Assembly: GCA_030248225.1 (NCBI GenBank)
Contig: JASANE010019240.1
Coordinates: 1-64,000, forward strand
DNA: 64,000 nucleotides
Origin: Trileptium ribeirensis
Taxonomy: Eukaryota > Nematoda > Enoplea > Enoplida > Thoracostomopsidae
Direction: 5' to 3'
Positions within the stretch are counted from its first letter, which is position 1; every line of letters begins with the position of its first letter. The notes beneath the pieces were generated by a model. It searched no databases. It was not told the origin of the DNA and saw only the letters and a list, made by a program, of their open reading frames with translations. Shown here one piece after another: positions 1-12,800 of this stretch. The translations under genes were made by a program, and so were the position numbers.

Positions 1-778
1 AAGATATCGGGTATTAATTAAATTATTTAAGTAATGTTTGATTTTAGTCGCAGAAAAAAGATATCGGGTATTAATTAAATTATTTAAGTAATGTTTGATT
101 TTAGCCACAGAAAAAAGATATCGGGTATTAATTAAATTATTTAAGTAATGTTTGATTTTAGTCGCAGAAAAAAGATATCGGGTATTAATTAAATTATTTA
201 AGTAATGTTTGATTTTAGTCGCAGAAAAAAGATATCGGGTATTAATTAAATTATTTAAGTAATGTTTGATTTTAGTCGCAGAAAAAAGATATCGGGTATT
301 AATTAAATTATTTAAGTAATGTTTGATTTTAGTCGCAGAAAAAAGATATCGGGTATTAATTAAATTATTTAAGTAATGTTTGATTTTAGTCGCAGAAAAA
401 AGATATCGGGTATTAATTAAATTATTTAAGTAATGTTTGATTTTAGTCGCAGAAAAAAGATATCGGGTATTAATTAAATTATTTAAGTAATGTTTGATTT
501 TAGTCGCAGAAAACAGATATCGGGTATTAATTAAATTATTTTAAGTAATGTTTGATTTTAGTCGCAGAAAAAAGATATCGGGTATTAATTCAATTCTTAA
601 GTAATGTTTGATTTTAGTCGCAGAAAAAAGATATCGGGTATTAATTAAATTATTTAAGTAATGTTTGATTTTAGTCGCAGAAAAAAGATATCGGGTATTA
701 ATTAAATTATTTAAGTAATGTTTGATTTTAGTCGCAGAAAAAAGATATCGGTATTAGTTAAATGATTTAAGTAACGTT
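1..778. repeat. 57-bp satellite array, about 13.6 copies, open at the left edge
   Basis: A 57-bp unit starting AAGATATCGGGTATTAATTA repeats head to tail; unit starts at 1, 58 and 115 give the period directly. Most copies are near-identical. Variants include TAGCCAC for TAGTCGC in unit 2, a homopolymer indel near 541 and a more altered copy near 590. The last copy decays after about 750. The array begins at the window edge, so its true length is unknown. It lies 3' of the zinc-finger gene. No open frame or known satellite family was recognised. Confidence 0.97.
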
Positions 779-1307
779 TGTTTTTAGTAATATTCAGTGT
801 GTTCAGACGTTTATTGGTATTTTATGCATCCCAATAGTGGGCACAGACTGAATTACGTAAACCAATATTTAAATTCCAATTATGTACACAATGCTGCAAT
901 TAGTTCCTGGAATGTAGAGCCATTTGAATAAATTTCTTCTATCCTCTTCCAAGCTTCTTTTGAGTTTTAGTACTAATTCACAATTTTCATAAAATTTCGT
1001 GGTAAATATGATTTTTTGAATAATATAAGCGTTTAGTGTAGTAAATGGTATGCAACTCTGAGAAGCCTCTCATTCTAAACGTCTAGCTTATCGGGTAAGT
1101 TGAGGCTGGTTGCATTCGACTTAGATTATTGAATAATAAACATTTTCTGAAACTTAAGTAAAAGGTTACGATTAGAAAACGTATAGTAAGAACGGCATTT
1201 GCATACACTTTGCATTTTTCGCCGCTTATCTTCGCTACAGTAATAGAATAAAAGCTATCGAATGTGACAGATATTCTACACGTGACAGATATTTGTATTT
1301 GTGTTCT
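779..1307. other. 3' flank of the zinc-finger gene; no feature seen
   Basis: AT-rich unique-looking sequence between the satellite and the stop codon of the minus-strand zinc-finger gene. It should contain the 3' UTR. I found no convincing polyadenylation signal close to the stop; the nearest minus-strand AATAAA is near 811. Confidence 0.5.
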
Positions 1308-1816
1308 CTATCTTCGATGACCGTGTCGGTGCCTTGATTTCTTATGTTCACTGTTTGACCGAATGTGTTGATGATCCCGATTCTTTCGTCCATGATTCCG
1401 ATGACTCGTTCGATTCTGACTATGACTACGATGACCATGTCGCTTTCGTTCTTCACGTTCTTTGTCGTTATCGGAATCTGAATCTGCTGACACTTGAGTT
1501 GACAAGCTTGATTCGCTCTCGCTTCTGCTTTTCCGACTCCGATCCAGGCTGTAATCTGTTGTCAAAGACGACATTTCACGATCCAGCAACGAATGATTTG
1601 TGCTTCGTTGTGATCCACCGGTTTCTGGCCGATGACCAGCGGCGCCTTGCTCGCCACGCTTGTAATGCTTACGTGGCTCTCCTTTGCACATTTTTTGATG
1701 TTTTTCCAGTTTCGTCATGTCGGCAAACGACCGACCGCAACGTTCACAAGGAATCTGCGACGCTTGGTGTGCCTCCCAAAGCAGTCGATCTGCAAGCTCC
1801 GGATCGATTTCTTCAC
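1308..1816 (-). CDS. C2HC zinc-finger protein, last exon (finger B2 and Arg/Ser/His-rich tail)
   Basis: The acceptor TTAAATTTAG|GTGAAG (phase 1) joins exon A2 in frame, and the exon runs to TAG at 1308-1310. It starts GEEIDPELADRLLWEAHQAS, matching the opening of B1, then the finger CERCGRSFADMTKLEKHQKM plus Cys. The final ~110 residues are Ser/Arg/His/Asp-rich with RS and RH dipeptides, low complexity and probably disordered. Such basic tails can resemble nuclear or RNA-binding segments, but the function is not shown. Visible gene order is A1-B1-A2-B2. Confidence in the exon is high; family assignment rests on motif recognition. Confidence 0.9.
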
Positions 1817-1949
1817 CTAAATTTAATAAATAAAGCAAACATTCTCCTTTGATAGATTGCAAAAATATAATGCATATGTTGGTTGCTTCTTCTAACAAAA
1901 CATATACTTCACACTACTGCACTGTTAGCATGGCCTATGTTAACTTTAG

Positions 1950-2045
1950 AGGCTGGACGTTATAACATTAGAAAACAGAACAGCTTAGAGCGAGGGGTTC
2001 GGGGGCGACAACGGCATGGCGTGCATTGTACTTCGGCCATTAAAG
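1950..2045. repeat. Fragment of a dispersed repeat shared with the 59.6-60.3 kb foldback
   Basis: GTTATAAC.TTAGAAAA.AGAACAGCTT followed by a GGGGTTCGGGGGC stretch closely matches the loop of the foldback at about 59905-59965. This links two places nearly 58 kb apart in the window. The copy here is a short, non-palindromic fragment. Confidence 0.6.
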
Positions 2046-2354
2046 TTGACATGAGCCGTTAGCATTATACTATGCACTCCAAACAAATGTATTCCAGTTT
2101 TATAGGCCCCGGAGGCAAACATGCCATATGCATACTTAACTTGCAGGCAAGAGTACGTGTTGCCTTGAAATCATCAAAATCGACATAGACTTTTACCGTG
2201 TAAACTCAGAGTTTGTCATAAATTGAAAATAATCAGAAATTGAAATTCTAAAGTTTGATTAAGAACTACATTTAGTCTAATTTTCCTTAGCTGTTTAGGA
2301 CATCCATGTATGTATAATTTTAAGTATATATCGCAAATCTTATCGTACGACTCA

Positions 2355-2867
2355 GGTTCGTCAGCATGGCTAAGCTGTTTTACTTTTATCGTCCACGCCC
2401 TGGAAGATCCAGACAGCTTTTACGGCTGGTGCGCTGCGTCCTCGCTCAATCTTGGTCAACATCGTCAGCATGGCTAAGCTGGTTTACTTTTATCGTCGTA
2501 CGGCCTGGAAGATCCAGACAGCTTTTACGACTGGTGCGCTGCGTCCTCGCTCAATCTTATTAAACATCGTCAGCATGGCTAAGCTGGTTTACTTTTATCG
2601 TCGCACGGCCTGGAAGATCCCGGCAGCTTTTACGGCTGGTGCGCTGCGTCCTCGCTCAATCTTGGTCAACATCGTCAGCATGGCTAAGCTGTTTTACTTT
2701 TATCGTCGCACGCCCTGGAAGATCCAGACAGCTTTTACGGCTGGTGCGCTGCGTCCTCGCTCAATCTTGGTCAACATCGTCAGCATAGCTAAGCTGTTTT
2801 ACTTTTATCGTCGCACGGCCTGGAAGATCCAGACAGTTTTTACGGCTTGTGCGCTGCGTCCTCGCCC
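2355..2867. repeat. 105-bp minisatellite, five copies
   Basis: The landmark CGTCAGCATGGCTAAGCTG recurs with its ATG (or ATA) at 2366, 2470, 2575, 2680 and 2785: a 104-bp first step, then three steps of exactly 105 bp. Copies differ by scattered substitutions. As 105 is a multiple of three, one plus-strand frame stays open for 150 codons (2452-2904) as a 35-residue repeat. It lies in an intron on the opposite strand, and no splice or start evidence supports translation. Confidence 0.95.
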
Positions 2868-3318
2868 AAAACATTTGGTGGAGTACACGAGTCCTACCTC
2901 TTAAGCCAGGATTTTATCCCGTTCCAACCGTCTGTGAATTATGTCCACACATTGGATACAAGTAAGTGAGCTCTTATCTAAGCCGAAATAGTAGTTACTT
3001 TACAGTGCTTGCTGTAGGATGATAATGGAATCAGAAGGACTGTTGTTGAGCCGAAGTACGAAACCATGGTTCTGCTCAGATAAATACAAGGTAACATGGC
3101 TCAGCGCAATTTATGAAACCTCTTCTGATAATGCCGAATGCAGTCGTGAACATGATTATAATTTAGTTTAAAACATATTATTTAGTTCATTTTTGCTTGT
3201 CTCGACTGAAGCAACATATTTATATAGATAAAGCAACATATTTAATTTTAGCAATAATTGATAAGTTTAGTGCTACAGGGTGCTGGGGTATACTGTTTTT
3301 GTCTAATCTATGATATTA

Positions 3319-3510
<192 letters not shown>

Positions 3511-4982
3511 CTAAAATTAAATTTAAATTTAAATTAAATTAAATGCTGCAAAATGGTTCTTTATAATGTATATCAGTTTTTATATAGCATCTGTTTTTGT
3601 ACAGTAAAACAAGTGTATGTGAAAATTAAGCAACGCCGTTAGCGCTATCCTAAAGACATGCTCACGCGTTCAAACTTCAGAAAAATGCAAAAAAAGATGG
3701 TTTCAAATTTTGATCAAAATTTGAGTAAAAAGTTTAAGCGTGTGAACACGTCAAGATTAAAACCTTAAAACCAGCTTCAAATATTATAAAACGTGTTCAC
3801 CAGAAAAAATATGACTTTCTAAAGTATACAGACTTTAGGTTAACATTAAAACAAGAATAAATAGTCACTATGGAACCGCTGAACAATTTTTTTGCAAAAT
3901 TATATAAAAGACACTGCTTAAACATATAGACAAATTATAATGATCCAAAAACTGTATTTTAGGCAATTATATACATGTTATTTACTCTAAAACCAACTAA
4001 TTTAAATATATTTCGGTACATAAATTTTATATAGAAATATAATGTGCTGAACAGAAGTAATTCCGAATAAGGTTTTGTCCTGATGTGCGGTACTTAGTAG
4101 AACACACAATCGTAGGCGAGAAATACTTATATTTTTGTCGAAAAGTGCACTGAATGTGTCGAAATGTGCGCTAAATTCTTTGCGGTACAAACGTCTGAAT
4201 GCAACGTTAAACATGCTTCAACTAATTTTGATATTGCTTGCAGTTGCATTATGCTTTTACTGTATAAGTTATTGCACGCGATTATTGGTAGCACAAGTAT
4301 ATATTATATTAGCTCAGGGGTAGGTAAGGGGGATTTTTGGTTAGATCCATGCATGCATGAGGTCGGCGGAGGGGGAGCCGGGTCCTCGGGGAGATTCGGG
4401 TGTGCCTTCGGCCTTCCAGGAAGGCGATTAGTCGGTCAGCCTGAGACAGGGGAGGGGGACGTGCGTGGGCTTCGGTACCTCCAGATGGGTTTGTCACGGG
4501 GCCAATGTTATGTTTTTGCAGATAAATAGCGTCTTTCGCATCCCGTGACACAGCGTCTCTTGTTGCTGCACGTTTGACATTTGTCTATGTTGGAACCGCT
4601 TTCACCGGGAAATACTGAATAAGGCAATGTATAATGCACTTGTTATGAACTTACGCTGAATGTCGAATTTACCAATTGCATCAACGCTTCATAACCCTCG
4701 TGCTTCGGATATGCTTTAGCCTTTGCACTGCACGAAACAGCTAAATTTGCACTTAACTGAAGCACGCTGATTTTTTGAAATCGCGTTTTTGTAAAATTCA
4801 TAGTCTTGCAAAATCATATTATGTTTCTACGCTGCTGCTGCTGTTCGTGTTCGATAATAAACATAAGAAACCATTTTCTGAACTGCTTTGGCGAGCTGTG
4901 TATCGAATATAATTCCAAAATTAACGGCGTAGCTTCAAAATTGACAGTGTTTTCGTAGGGTATATATTTTAAACAAACCTAC
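3511..4982 (-). other. Intron between fingers B1 and A2
   Basis: Mostly AT-rich sequence with no recognised gene. It contains the GC-rich block at 4318-4552. Open frames here on both strands are short and lack family signatures. Confidence 0.75.
4318..4552. other. GC-rich insert in intron with a 9-bp inverted repeat
   Basis: A purine/G-rich block contrasts sharply with the AT-rich intron. TGTCACGGG at 4492-4500 is matched by its inverse CCCGTGACA at 4542-4550, 41 bp apart. It could be a transposon fragment or a hairpin. I did not recognise a family, and no target duplication was identified. Confidence 0.4.
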
Positions 4983-5191
4983 GTATCGGTGATTGTATGC
5001 AGAATTTTCTCGCTGCCGTCTTTCTTCTTCTTGTTGTTCTTTGATCTTCGCTGCTTCTTTGCAACTTCGCTGATGAACAGTAAGGCGATCGATATCACCG
5101 AAGCGACGTCCACATCCTTCACATGGGAGCATCGCTCGTTGACTTGCTTCCCAGGCGAGACGATTCATTGTTTCTTGATCGATTGGCTCAC
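4983..5191 (-). CDS. C2HC zinc-finger protein, internal exon (finger B1)
   Basis: The acceptor CATTTCTAG|GTGAGCC (phase 1) continues the previous exon in frame, and the donor GATAC|GTAGGT gives phase 0 into the next exon. The exon opens with GEPIDQETMNRLAWEASQ, then the finger CEGCGRRFGDIDRLTVHQRS followed by the last Cys, then a charged Glu/Arg-rich helix. Another GT lies four bases downstream, but only the first donor keeps the frame into exon A2. Type B differs from type A in having C-x2-C-x(11-12)-H-x3-C spacing inside a helical context and no HRENDRLP tail. Confidence 0.9.
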
Positions 5192-5574
5192 CTAGAAATG
5201 AACAGTGCAGCATAAAAAATAGACAATGTCAATTGCGGCTATTATTATTATAGATTTGCGCTTTGTACGGAAAGTAAATGTGCCCGCCGCAAAACGAATT
5301 GCTAAACTTCGAATGGTTTTAAGGAGTCGTAAATATTCAACGTTTTAAAAATCCTAGTATAAATGAGCACTATTTTAGAGTCTGTTTAATGCTTAAGCGC
5401 TGTGAAATTTAATGTTCATGTCAAATGTCAAAAACTCAAATGGATACGGAGCAGCCGTGAGCGGCAAATCATGGTTCCACTCTAGAGGAACTGGCTCTAA
5501 TTTAACTGCCTGGACGGAAGCATAAGAATGCTACTATTTTAGCACATGGAAATAGGCAAATGTTCCCCCGTTCA

Positions 5575-5787
<213 letters not shown>

Positions 5788-6962
5788 CTAAAAATAAATG
5801 GTGCTGGAAAACGTCGACTGTAAGCGCACTAACTATAGGTCATAAGTGTCCATCAGGAAGATGTAGGGGGCTCCCCCTCTTAAGTGTCGGACCCCCTATC
5901 CAGCCTTTATGTCGCCTCCTCCAGCACCGCGCGGAAAGTATGTGAAAAATTGACTAAATTGGAGAGCCTTTGAGGAAAATTAGCGTAAATTGAACCAAAA
6001 ACTGAAAAAAATTCACAAAATCGGGAAAAATTTCACTAAATTGAGAACATAGGAGCTTCTAACAATTTAGACACTCTGCCCCCTCTGATGCACCCCAGCT
6101 CACCCCCCTCCCACCGTCCGTGCGAGGTCGTCTGACTCCTGAACGCTATCAGCTCATTCTTATAATAAGAAACGTAGTACAGTGTAATCCAATATGTATT
6201 TAATATATATTTTTATACAATATTTTACAGAACATTTAAATAATATGCAATCAATGGCACCAAACAAAACGGGGCTGCGCGGTAAGGCATTCCCCACTTT
6301 TGAAGAACTGTCAACACCCCTGACTACAATATACCTGTTATACATTTCTCTTATATTGTTACAATATACACACCTTGTGACAAAGGTTAGTTCAACTATA
6401 CGCAGAATAATGTTACAAGAACTACTGTCGGTTCCAGACTTTCTCACTCGGGGAGGGGGTACCAGCTCTACTGCCAGGTCCAGCACATTCTGACTCGGAC
6501 CAGACACTATTGTCAGATCCAGCACTTTCCCACTCGGAGAAGGGTGCCAGGCACTACCGGTCCAGCGCCTTCTAATGTGGACAGGGGGTGCCAAAATTTT
6601 GTTAATTTTAAACATGACTGATGTTGTGTAAACGCATGTCCTTTATATAGGGCAATACAGCGGATTTACATTTACTGCGATTTCATGTTATTCAACTGTC
6701 TAAAAGATGTACCACATTAATATATCGAGCGAGGTACAACCTGCATTATAAATTATGCCATCTAATTTGACTTTGGCCATATAGCACTCGTAAATGAGGA
6801 CCCATCGTTGCACTAAGTACGAATAAAGTAGCAGAGTACTGGAAATAAGAGTCTATTCCGCCTAATTAATTATGTGCCAGGCGAGTTTGTTTTTAAAGAA
6901 ATGTCTAAGTAGTTATATTTTACACTTGTTTGAATGAATAGTAAAGTTTTCAACTTAAGCAG
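5788..6962. other. Upstream intron or flank of the zinc-finger gene; imperfect tandem repeat at 6425-6600
   Basis: No coding exon was recognised. Within 6425-6600 about three imperfect units of ~45-60 bp share the pattern TCCAGCAC.TTCcCACTCGG..AGGGTGCCA. The rest is unannotated; missing 5' exons of the zinc-finger gene could lie here or farther right. Confidence 0.45.
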
Positions 6963-7538
6963 CCTGAGACTAAAATTTAAACCATATCTAAGCTTTTGTG
7001 CATGAACATACTAAGTATACGCCTAAGTCGAGGTGCTCTCGTACTAAAAGCTGTTCTTTTTTGTAATGATATAACGTCATATAAAATGATATGGGCCAGT
7101 TAATTGTGCGATAAAATTAACCCTAACAGAAAAGATATGTGACTATATGATTCGAAAGCAATAATGCAAAGAGAATCAATTTTATTACTAAAACGCGGTA
7201 CACGTGTATATTTTATCAAAATATTGAATGCCATTCGCTAAGTGCTAGATGATGCGCGCAAACTGTGGGGATTCTACAATTTTGAGGTTCAAGGGTTTAC
7301 CCTGGAACCTATTATATTGTGATCTATGCTTCTATAGTTCAGCTCGTTAATATTTGTCGACCAGCATGATAGTCTCGGCTTTGGCATATGTTCATTACAT
7401 ATATAATTCACATCAGTAATAAACGACATTGCAAGGACTTTAATCATTTTTTTCTGTTATGTTAGTCCCATAATGATTTTATGTGTTATGAGCATCATTT
7501 ATTTGCTTGGGAAAAAATTATTTCAAATAAATAAGTTA

Positions 7539-7620
7539 GGTGCCGACGAGAGTTGCACACGCCCCAATTTTGGATTGGTGGTAAAGCACAGCGGATTAGA
7601 ACACTCGGCCACGTTGCAAC
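7539..7620 (-). repeat. tRNA-derived SINE head in left arm of palindrome 1
   Basis: On the minus strand the 82 bases run from GTTGCAACGTGGCCGAGTGT to CTCGTCGGCACC. The segment TGGCCGAGTG is a good pol III A box, and GTGTGCAACTC sits where the B box (GGTTCGANNC) belongs. The 3' end CGTCGGCACC pairs loosely with the 5' end like an acceptor stem. The arrangement resembles Leu/Ser-type tRNA-derived SINE heads of invertebrates. The decayed B box suggests a relic rather than an active tRNA gene. Confidence 0.6.
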
Positions 7621-9299
7621 AAACTTGTCCTGCATTACGTTGTGAGTCATTTGAAGAGCGCTACGAGTTACCCGAAGAGGCTTGAAACGCTAAAATATTC
7701 TAGTTTTAATAATTTAGAGAGGGTAGAATGCAATTAACACCAACAAACCGCACCAACATGGCAGAAATATAACATGAAAAGTTGGGTACCTGAATTTTGC
7801 GGTTAGAGCCTCAACCTGCCAAACAGTTACAAAACCATTACATTTTTGGAAAAAAAAAACGATTTGAATCACTCTTTATAGTTCACCCCATGCGTCTTTC
7901 TAGTTTGTCACCACTGAAAAATCATAAATGTTGCTGCAGCGGTTATTTAGTTTACTCAAATGTTACGCAGCAGCAGAGGAACAATTAATGGTTGCTATAA
8001 CTAGGGTAAACCCAGCGGTAAATATGTTATAAATAGATTAAACTGCATACCTAAGCACCATATCCCAAACAATACGCAACATATTCACATCGTAGTCAGG
8101 GCGTAGTATAGTGTAGCGGAGAGAAAGCTTTTAAATTCCGTTTGTGTGTGGGTGATGGTGATCGACCATAACTCGGGAACAACTTAACCGATTTTCATGA
8201 TCTTGGGTTCATTCGAACGGACGTAGGCGATTTTCACATTTGGACACACTGAGGTCTGGTTTTGGCGTCAGAGGTCAAAATGAGAGTTTTTACCCCATTT
8301 TAGTGCCCTTTTACGGAAGCAATGTTATTTTTATCTTAACTTTCGAATTTTTTCTCTGGTTGGTTATATTTCGTAGTAAAGTAATATATGCCGATGCCTT
8401 TTTTGTTTTTCGATTAAGGATCCGGCTCTGGGATTATGGGGTTTGAGATCTGGGCTTGTGGTTCTTCGACTTAAATTTCGAAAAGTTTCACTTTACAAAT
8501 TTTAGTTTTGTTCTACGACAAATGGTTCCATATAGGTGTGGGGGTATGGAGCTCCCACGGTTCCTCGACTCAAATTTCCTAATTCTGTTGTGGCGTCCTG
8601 GGAGACTGATAACTTGCACTTGGGCGTTTCAGGGCGTGGAGAACACATTTCCGGTGTTAGCTTAGTTCTACTACCCATAGTTCCATGCGTATGGTGGATC
8701 AGGAGTATTGCATCTTCGCATGTGTTATATCGGCATATGCTCTCCACAGCTGATTGGCTGCGGACATGGTGTTACCTTCAGCTTCAGTTGCGCTCGTCTG
8801 TATAAATCGTATCATCTAACGTTAGCAAAGATTGTTGTGTGTTGTAGGCAATCGCTTGAATATCGCTTTTACAGATGATACATAAGAAGATATGTCCTTC
8901 CTTGTTCCTTTAAAGTCACACTTTCGGTTTATTTCCTTGAACATAAGTATTTATTAAATATATTAGGCTTTACAACTTTAAAATCCTCCTGTTACAATGG
9001 TATAAGAAATATCTCCTTTATCATACGCTTTAATTGTTCCTTTCAGGATTCATATAATTTCTGATTTGAACATGAGTATTATAGTAATAGTAAACATTTA
9101 TATAGCGCCTATTTCGGTAAACGTTAGACAGGCGCGTTGTATAAATACGATCAATGTCTGAATAAATACGTTTTCAGTCTTCTTGTGAATTGTAGTCGTG
9201 TTAGGTTCAGATCTCTTAGGTCGCTAGGAAGGAAATGCCACATTATTGGACCCACAGTTTGAAAACTCTCGCTCCGTGCTTCGAAAACTCTGTATAAAT

Positions 9300-9770
9300 T
9301 AGTTAAGTTTACAATTTTTGCGGTCACGTTTTTACCAATGATTACGTAGCAAAAATTATATTGTGCTTTCCTTGTTTTCCTTTAAAGCTCACACTTTGGG
9401 ACTATTTCTCATTTGAACTTGAGTATTATTGAGAAAATTAGTTGATTTTACAATTTTTGCGGTCACGTTTTTACTAATAATTATGTAGCAAAAATTATAT
9501 TGTGCTTCCCTTGTTTTCCTTTAAAGCTCACACTTTGGGACTATCTCTCATTGGAACTTGAGTATTATTGAGAAAATTAGTTGATTTTACAGTTTTTGCG
9601 GTCACGTTTTTACCAATGATTATGTAGCAAAAATTATATTGTGCTTCCCTTGTTTTCCTTTAAAGCTCACACTTTGGGACTATTTCTCATTTGAACTTGA
9701 GTATTATTGAGAAAATTAGTTGATTTTACAATTTTTGCAATTACGCCTTTACCTAGTATTTATGTAGAAA
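9300..9770. repeat. 139-bp tandem repeat, ~3.4 copies
   Basis: The landmark TGCGGTCACGTTTTTAC has its CGGTC core at 9321, 9460 and 9599, with a diverged match at ~9738. Spacing is exactly 139 bp. The unit includes TTTTCCTTTAAAGCTCACAC and GAACTTGAGTATTATTGAG. More diverged relatives of this unit occur at 8890-9090. It is located only in the loop, not in the arms. Confidence 0.93.
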
Positions 9771-10984
9771 AATTTTAGAATGCTTCCGGTTTAATATTAA
9801 CCATGAATAGTACGATAATAAGTGCTTATTATATTTAGTCAAAGCTGTATGCATGCAAATCTACTGAATGATCGTATTATTATGCGGCCAATATAATCGA
9901 TCAACAATCTTTGAACCACCGAGTTATGGTATGTAACACAAGTACAGTTATTTTTCGAATAAATTGCCTTATATACCTTTGGATAATTGTTTTTAATTTC
10001 ATGTTTTAATATAGAGGCCAGCAAAAAATTCCATATATCTATCGGCTAGGGAACACAGACTGAAAAAATAAGCAGCTGCAAAACATTGCTTAAAAATGTT
10101 ATTTCAAATTGGTAATGCGGTAATCCAAATTTTGTGCGTACACCAAGGTTGTCCTTTTGTCAAAATCAGGAATTGATTGGCGCAGATTCGCATTTTTGGC
10201 ATTGGTATTTCAATTTTTGTGAACGCCGTGGGCTTTGCGATGTACCAATGGAATTTGCGTTCGCGTACATTTGTCTATTTCACACGCTTGTCCGCGTTCG
10301 TCATATGACATTCTGAATCAGACAGCAATGTTCGCGATCTACTTGTGTGCTACAGCATACTAGAAAAAACGCGATTGATAACCGGGTTTTCACTTGTGTT
10401 CTGTCAGCAAAGTGCGATGCTAAATCGAAAGATAGGTACCGCGAACAGCGTCTGCGCGTTGCTACATCGCAAATTTATCACGCACACATATCAGAAAATC
10501 GTGATTTGTTTTGTGCTCATCGCTTTTACGATTGTGATCTGTCTTGCCAAAAGAACAACCCAGGTGAACGCACCAAAAGTGGACTTATGCATAAGAACAA
10601 ATTTTATCTCTATGTTCAATTTTAATTGCGGTAATATTGAGGCATACATAATACGGGTTCCGCTACTTCTGAAATAATGAAGCCAAACTGGATCCGCAAT
10701 ATTTTGTGCTTGTAAGGAAAAATAGTTAAAAATACCCTCGGATAACGGCAACCTATTGAATGACAGGATTGTAGGTATTTCAATTTATAATATTTGCTAA
10801 GATAGTTATTTGCCAGCATATGAATAACTTGACTGGAACCCTTGCAAAAGCTTCATCGGGAGCAGATAGGGAAAACCTGAAAGTTTTTAAGAAATACACC
10901 GAACTTCATATCATAGCACCATATCGGAAATGTACAACACATTAATACTAGTAACTCTATCGAGATTGCAGAGCGTAGTGAAGC

Positions 10985-11610
10985 ATAAGTACACCAATTA
11001 GCACCAAACCATTGCGTGAACAGCCAATCAGCTCTCGAGAGCATACGTCGATATGCTATATATGAGGGTGCCATACTGCCAACCTATCCATACACACGGA
11101 ACCATGTGTCGTAGAACAAAACTAGTACCGGCAATGAGTTTCATATGTCCGAAAACCTCCAAGTCTAACTTTTCAGCTGACAAGGACGTCAGAACATATT
11201 TTCCAATTTTGGGTCGAGTAACCACGAGGGTGCCACACCTCGAACCCCATAACGCTAGAACCGGAGCCTTAATCGAAAAACAGAAAAGAAGCATCTTCGT
11301 TTATCATTTTACTATGAAATAAAACCAACCAGAGAAAAAAATTGAAAGTTAAGATAAAAATAACTTTGCTTCTGTGAAAGGTACATGCTTAAAAACGCTC
11401 ATTTTGACCCCTAACACCAGAACCACACTTCAAGTCAAAACACCCGTGGATGTACACAGTGAGTTGCCAGTTCGAATGAGCCCAAGATTATGAAAATCGG
11501 TTAATTCTTTCTCGAGTTATGGACTATCATACACACAAAGACGATATTTAAAAGCGTTTTGCCCTACAACACACAATCTCCGCTACGTTATACTAGTAGC
11601 GCAATTTAGG
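10985..11610. repeat. Diverged direct copy of the inner right arm of palindrome 1
   Basis: This stretch aligns in the same orientation with ~11612-12310. Shared landmarks are AGCCAATCAGCT, GTCGTAGAACAAAACTA, AACCCCATAA, TGAAAATCGGTTAA and CGAGTTATGG. It is far more diverged than the two arms are from each other, so it predates the inverted duplication. It shows that the arm sequence belongs to an older dispersed family, also seen at ~43545-43650. Confidence 0.8.
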
Positions 11611-12800
11611 ATGCAGAGCGTACTCAAGCTTAGGTACACCTATGCCTTTTGCGTGCACAGCCAATCAGCTGTGGAGAGCATATGCCGATATAATATATGT
11701 GAAGATGCAATACTCCTGATACCCATCCATACTCATGGAACTATGGGTAGTAGAACTAAGCTAACACCGGAAATGTGTTCTCCACGCCCTGAAACCCCCA
11801 AGTGCAAGTTATCAGTCTCCCAGGACGCCACAACAGAATTAGGAAATTTGAGTCGAGGAACCGTGGGAGCTCCATACCCCCACACCTATATGGAACCATT
11901 TGTCGTAGAACAAAACTAAAATTTGTAAAGTGAAACTTTTCGAAATTTAAGTCGAAGAACCACAAGCCCAGATCTCAAACCCCATAATCCCAGAGCCGGA
12001 TCCTTAATCGAAAAACAAAAAAGGCATCGGCATATATTACTTTACTACGAAATATAACCAACCAGAGAAAAAATTCGAAAGTTAAGATAAAAATAACCTT
12101 GCTTCCGTAAAGGGCACTAAAATGAGACAAAACTCTCATTTTGACCACTGACGCCAAAACCAGACCTCAGTGTGTCCAAATGTGAAAATCGCCTACGTCC
12201 GTTCGAATGAACCCAAGATCATGAAAATCGGTTAAGTTGTTCCCGAGTTATGGTCGATCACCATCACCCACACACAAACGGAATTTAAAAGCTTTCTCTC
12301 CGCTACACTATACTACGCCCTGACTACGATGTGAATATGTTGCGTATTGTTTGGGATATGGTGCTTAGGTATGCAGTTTAATCTATTTATAACATATTTA
12401 CCGCTGGGTTTACCCTAGGTTATAGCAATTATTAATTATTCCTCTGCTGCTGCGTAACATTTGAGTAAACTAAACAACTGCTGCAGCAATATTTATGTTT
12501 TTTCAGTGGTTGAGCAAACTAGAAAGACGCATGGGGTGAACTATAAAGAGTGATTCAAATCGTTTTTTTTTCCGAAATGTAGTGGTTTTGTAACTGTTTG
12601 GCAGGTTGAGGCTCGAACCGCAAAATTCAGGTACCCAACTTTTCATGTTATATTTCTGCCATGTTGGTGCGGTTTGTTGGTGTTAATTGCATTCTACCCC
12701 TCTCTAAATTATTAAAACTAGAATATTTTAGCGTTTCAAGCCTCTTCGGGTAACTCGTAGCGCTCTTCAAATGACTCACAACGTAATGCAGGACAAGTTT

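Larger units (their letters stand above)
8763..11655. other. Loop of palindrome 1; no gene recognised
   Basis: Unpaired spacer between the arms. It holds diverged repeat copies at 8880-9130, the 139-bp tandem repeat at ~9300-9770 and a diverged extra copy of the inner arm at 10985-11610. The remainder is AT-rich. The overlapping open frames near 10345-10677 match no family I know. Confidence 0.6.

Noticed and set aside
1301..1852. 183-codon plus-strand open frame
   Set aside because: It is the antisense shadow of the last zinc-finger exon, whose minus-strand frame has a splice acceptor, a finger motif and phase agreement with the other exons.
2452..2904. 150-codon protein of 35-residue repeats
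   Set aside because: It arises from a minisatellite whose period is a multiple of three; no promoter, splice site or domain supports it.
8240..8805. Overlapping frames in palindrome 1 arms (also 11611-12157)
   Set aside because: They appear on opposite strands in mirror copies with no domain, and the diverged copy at 10985-11610 does not keep the frames.
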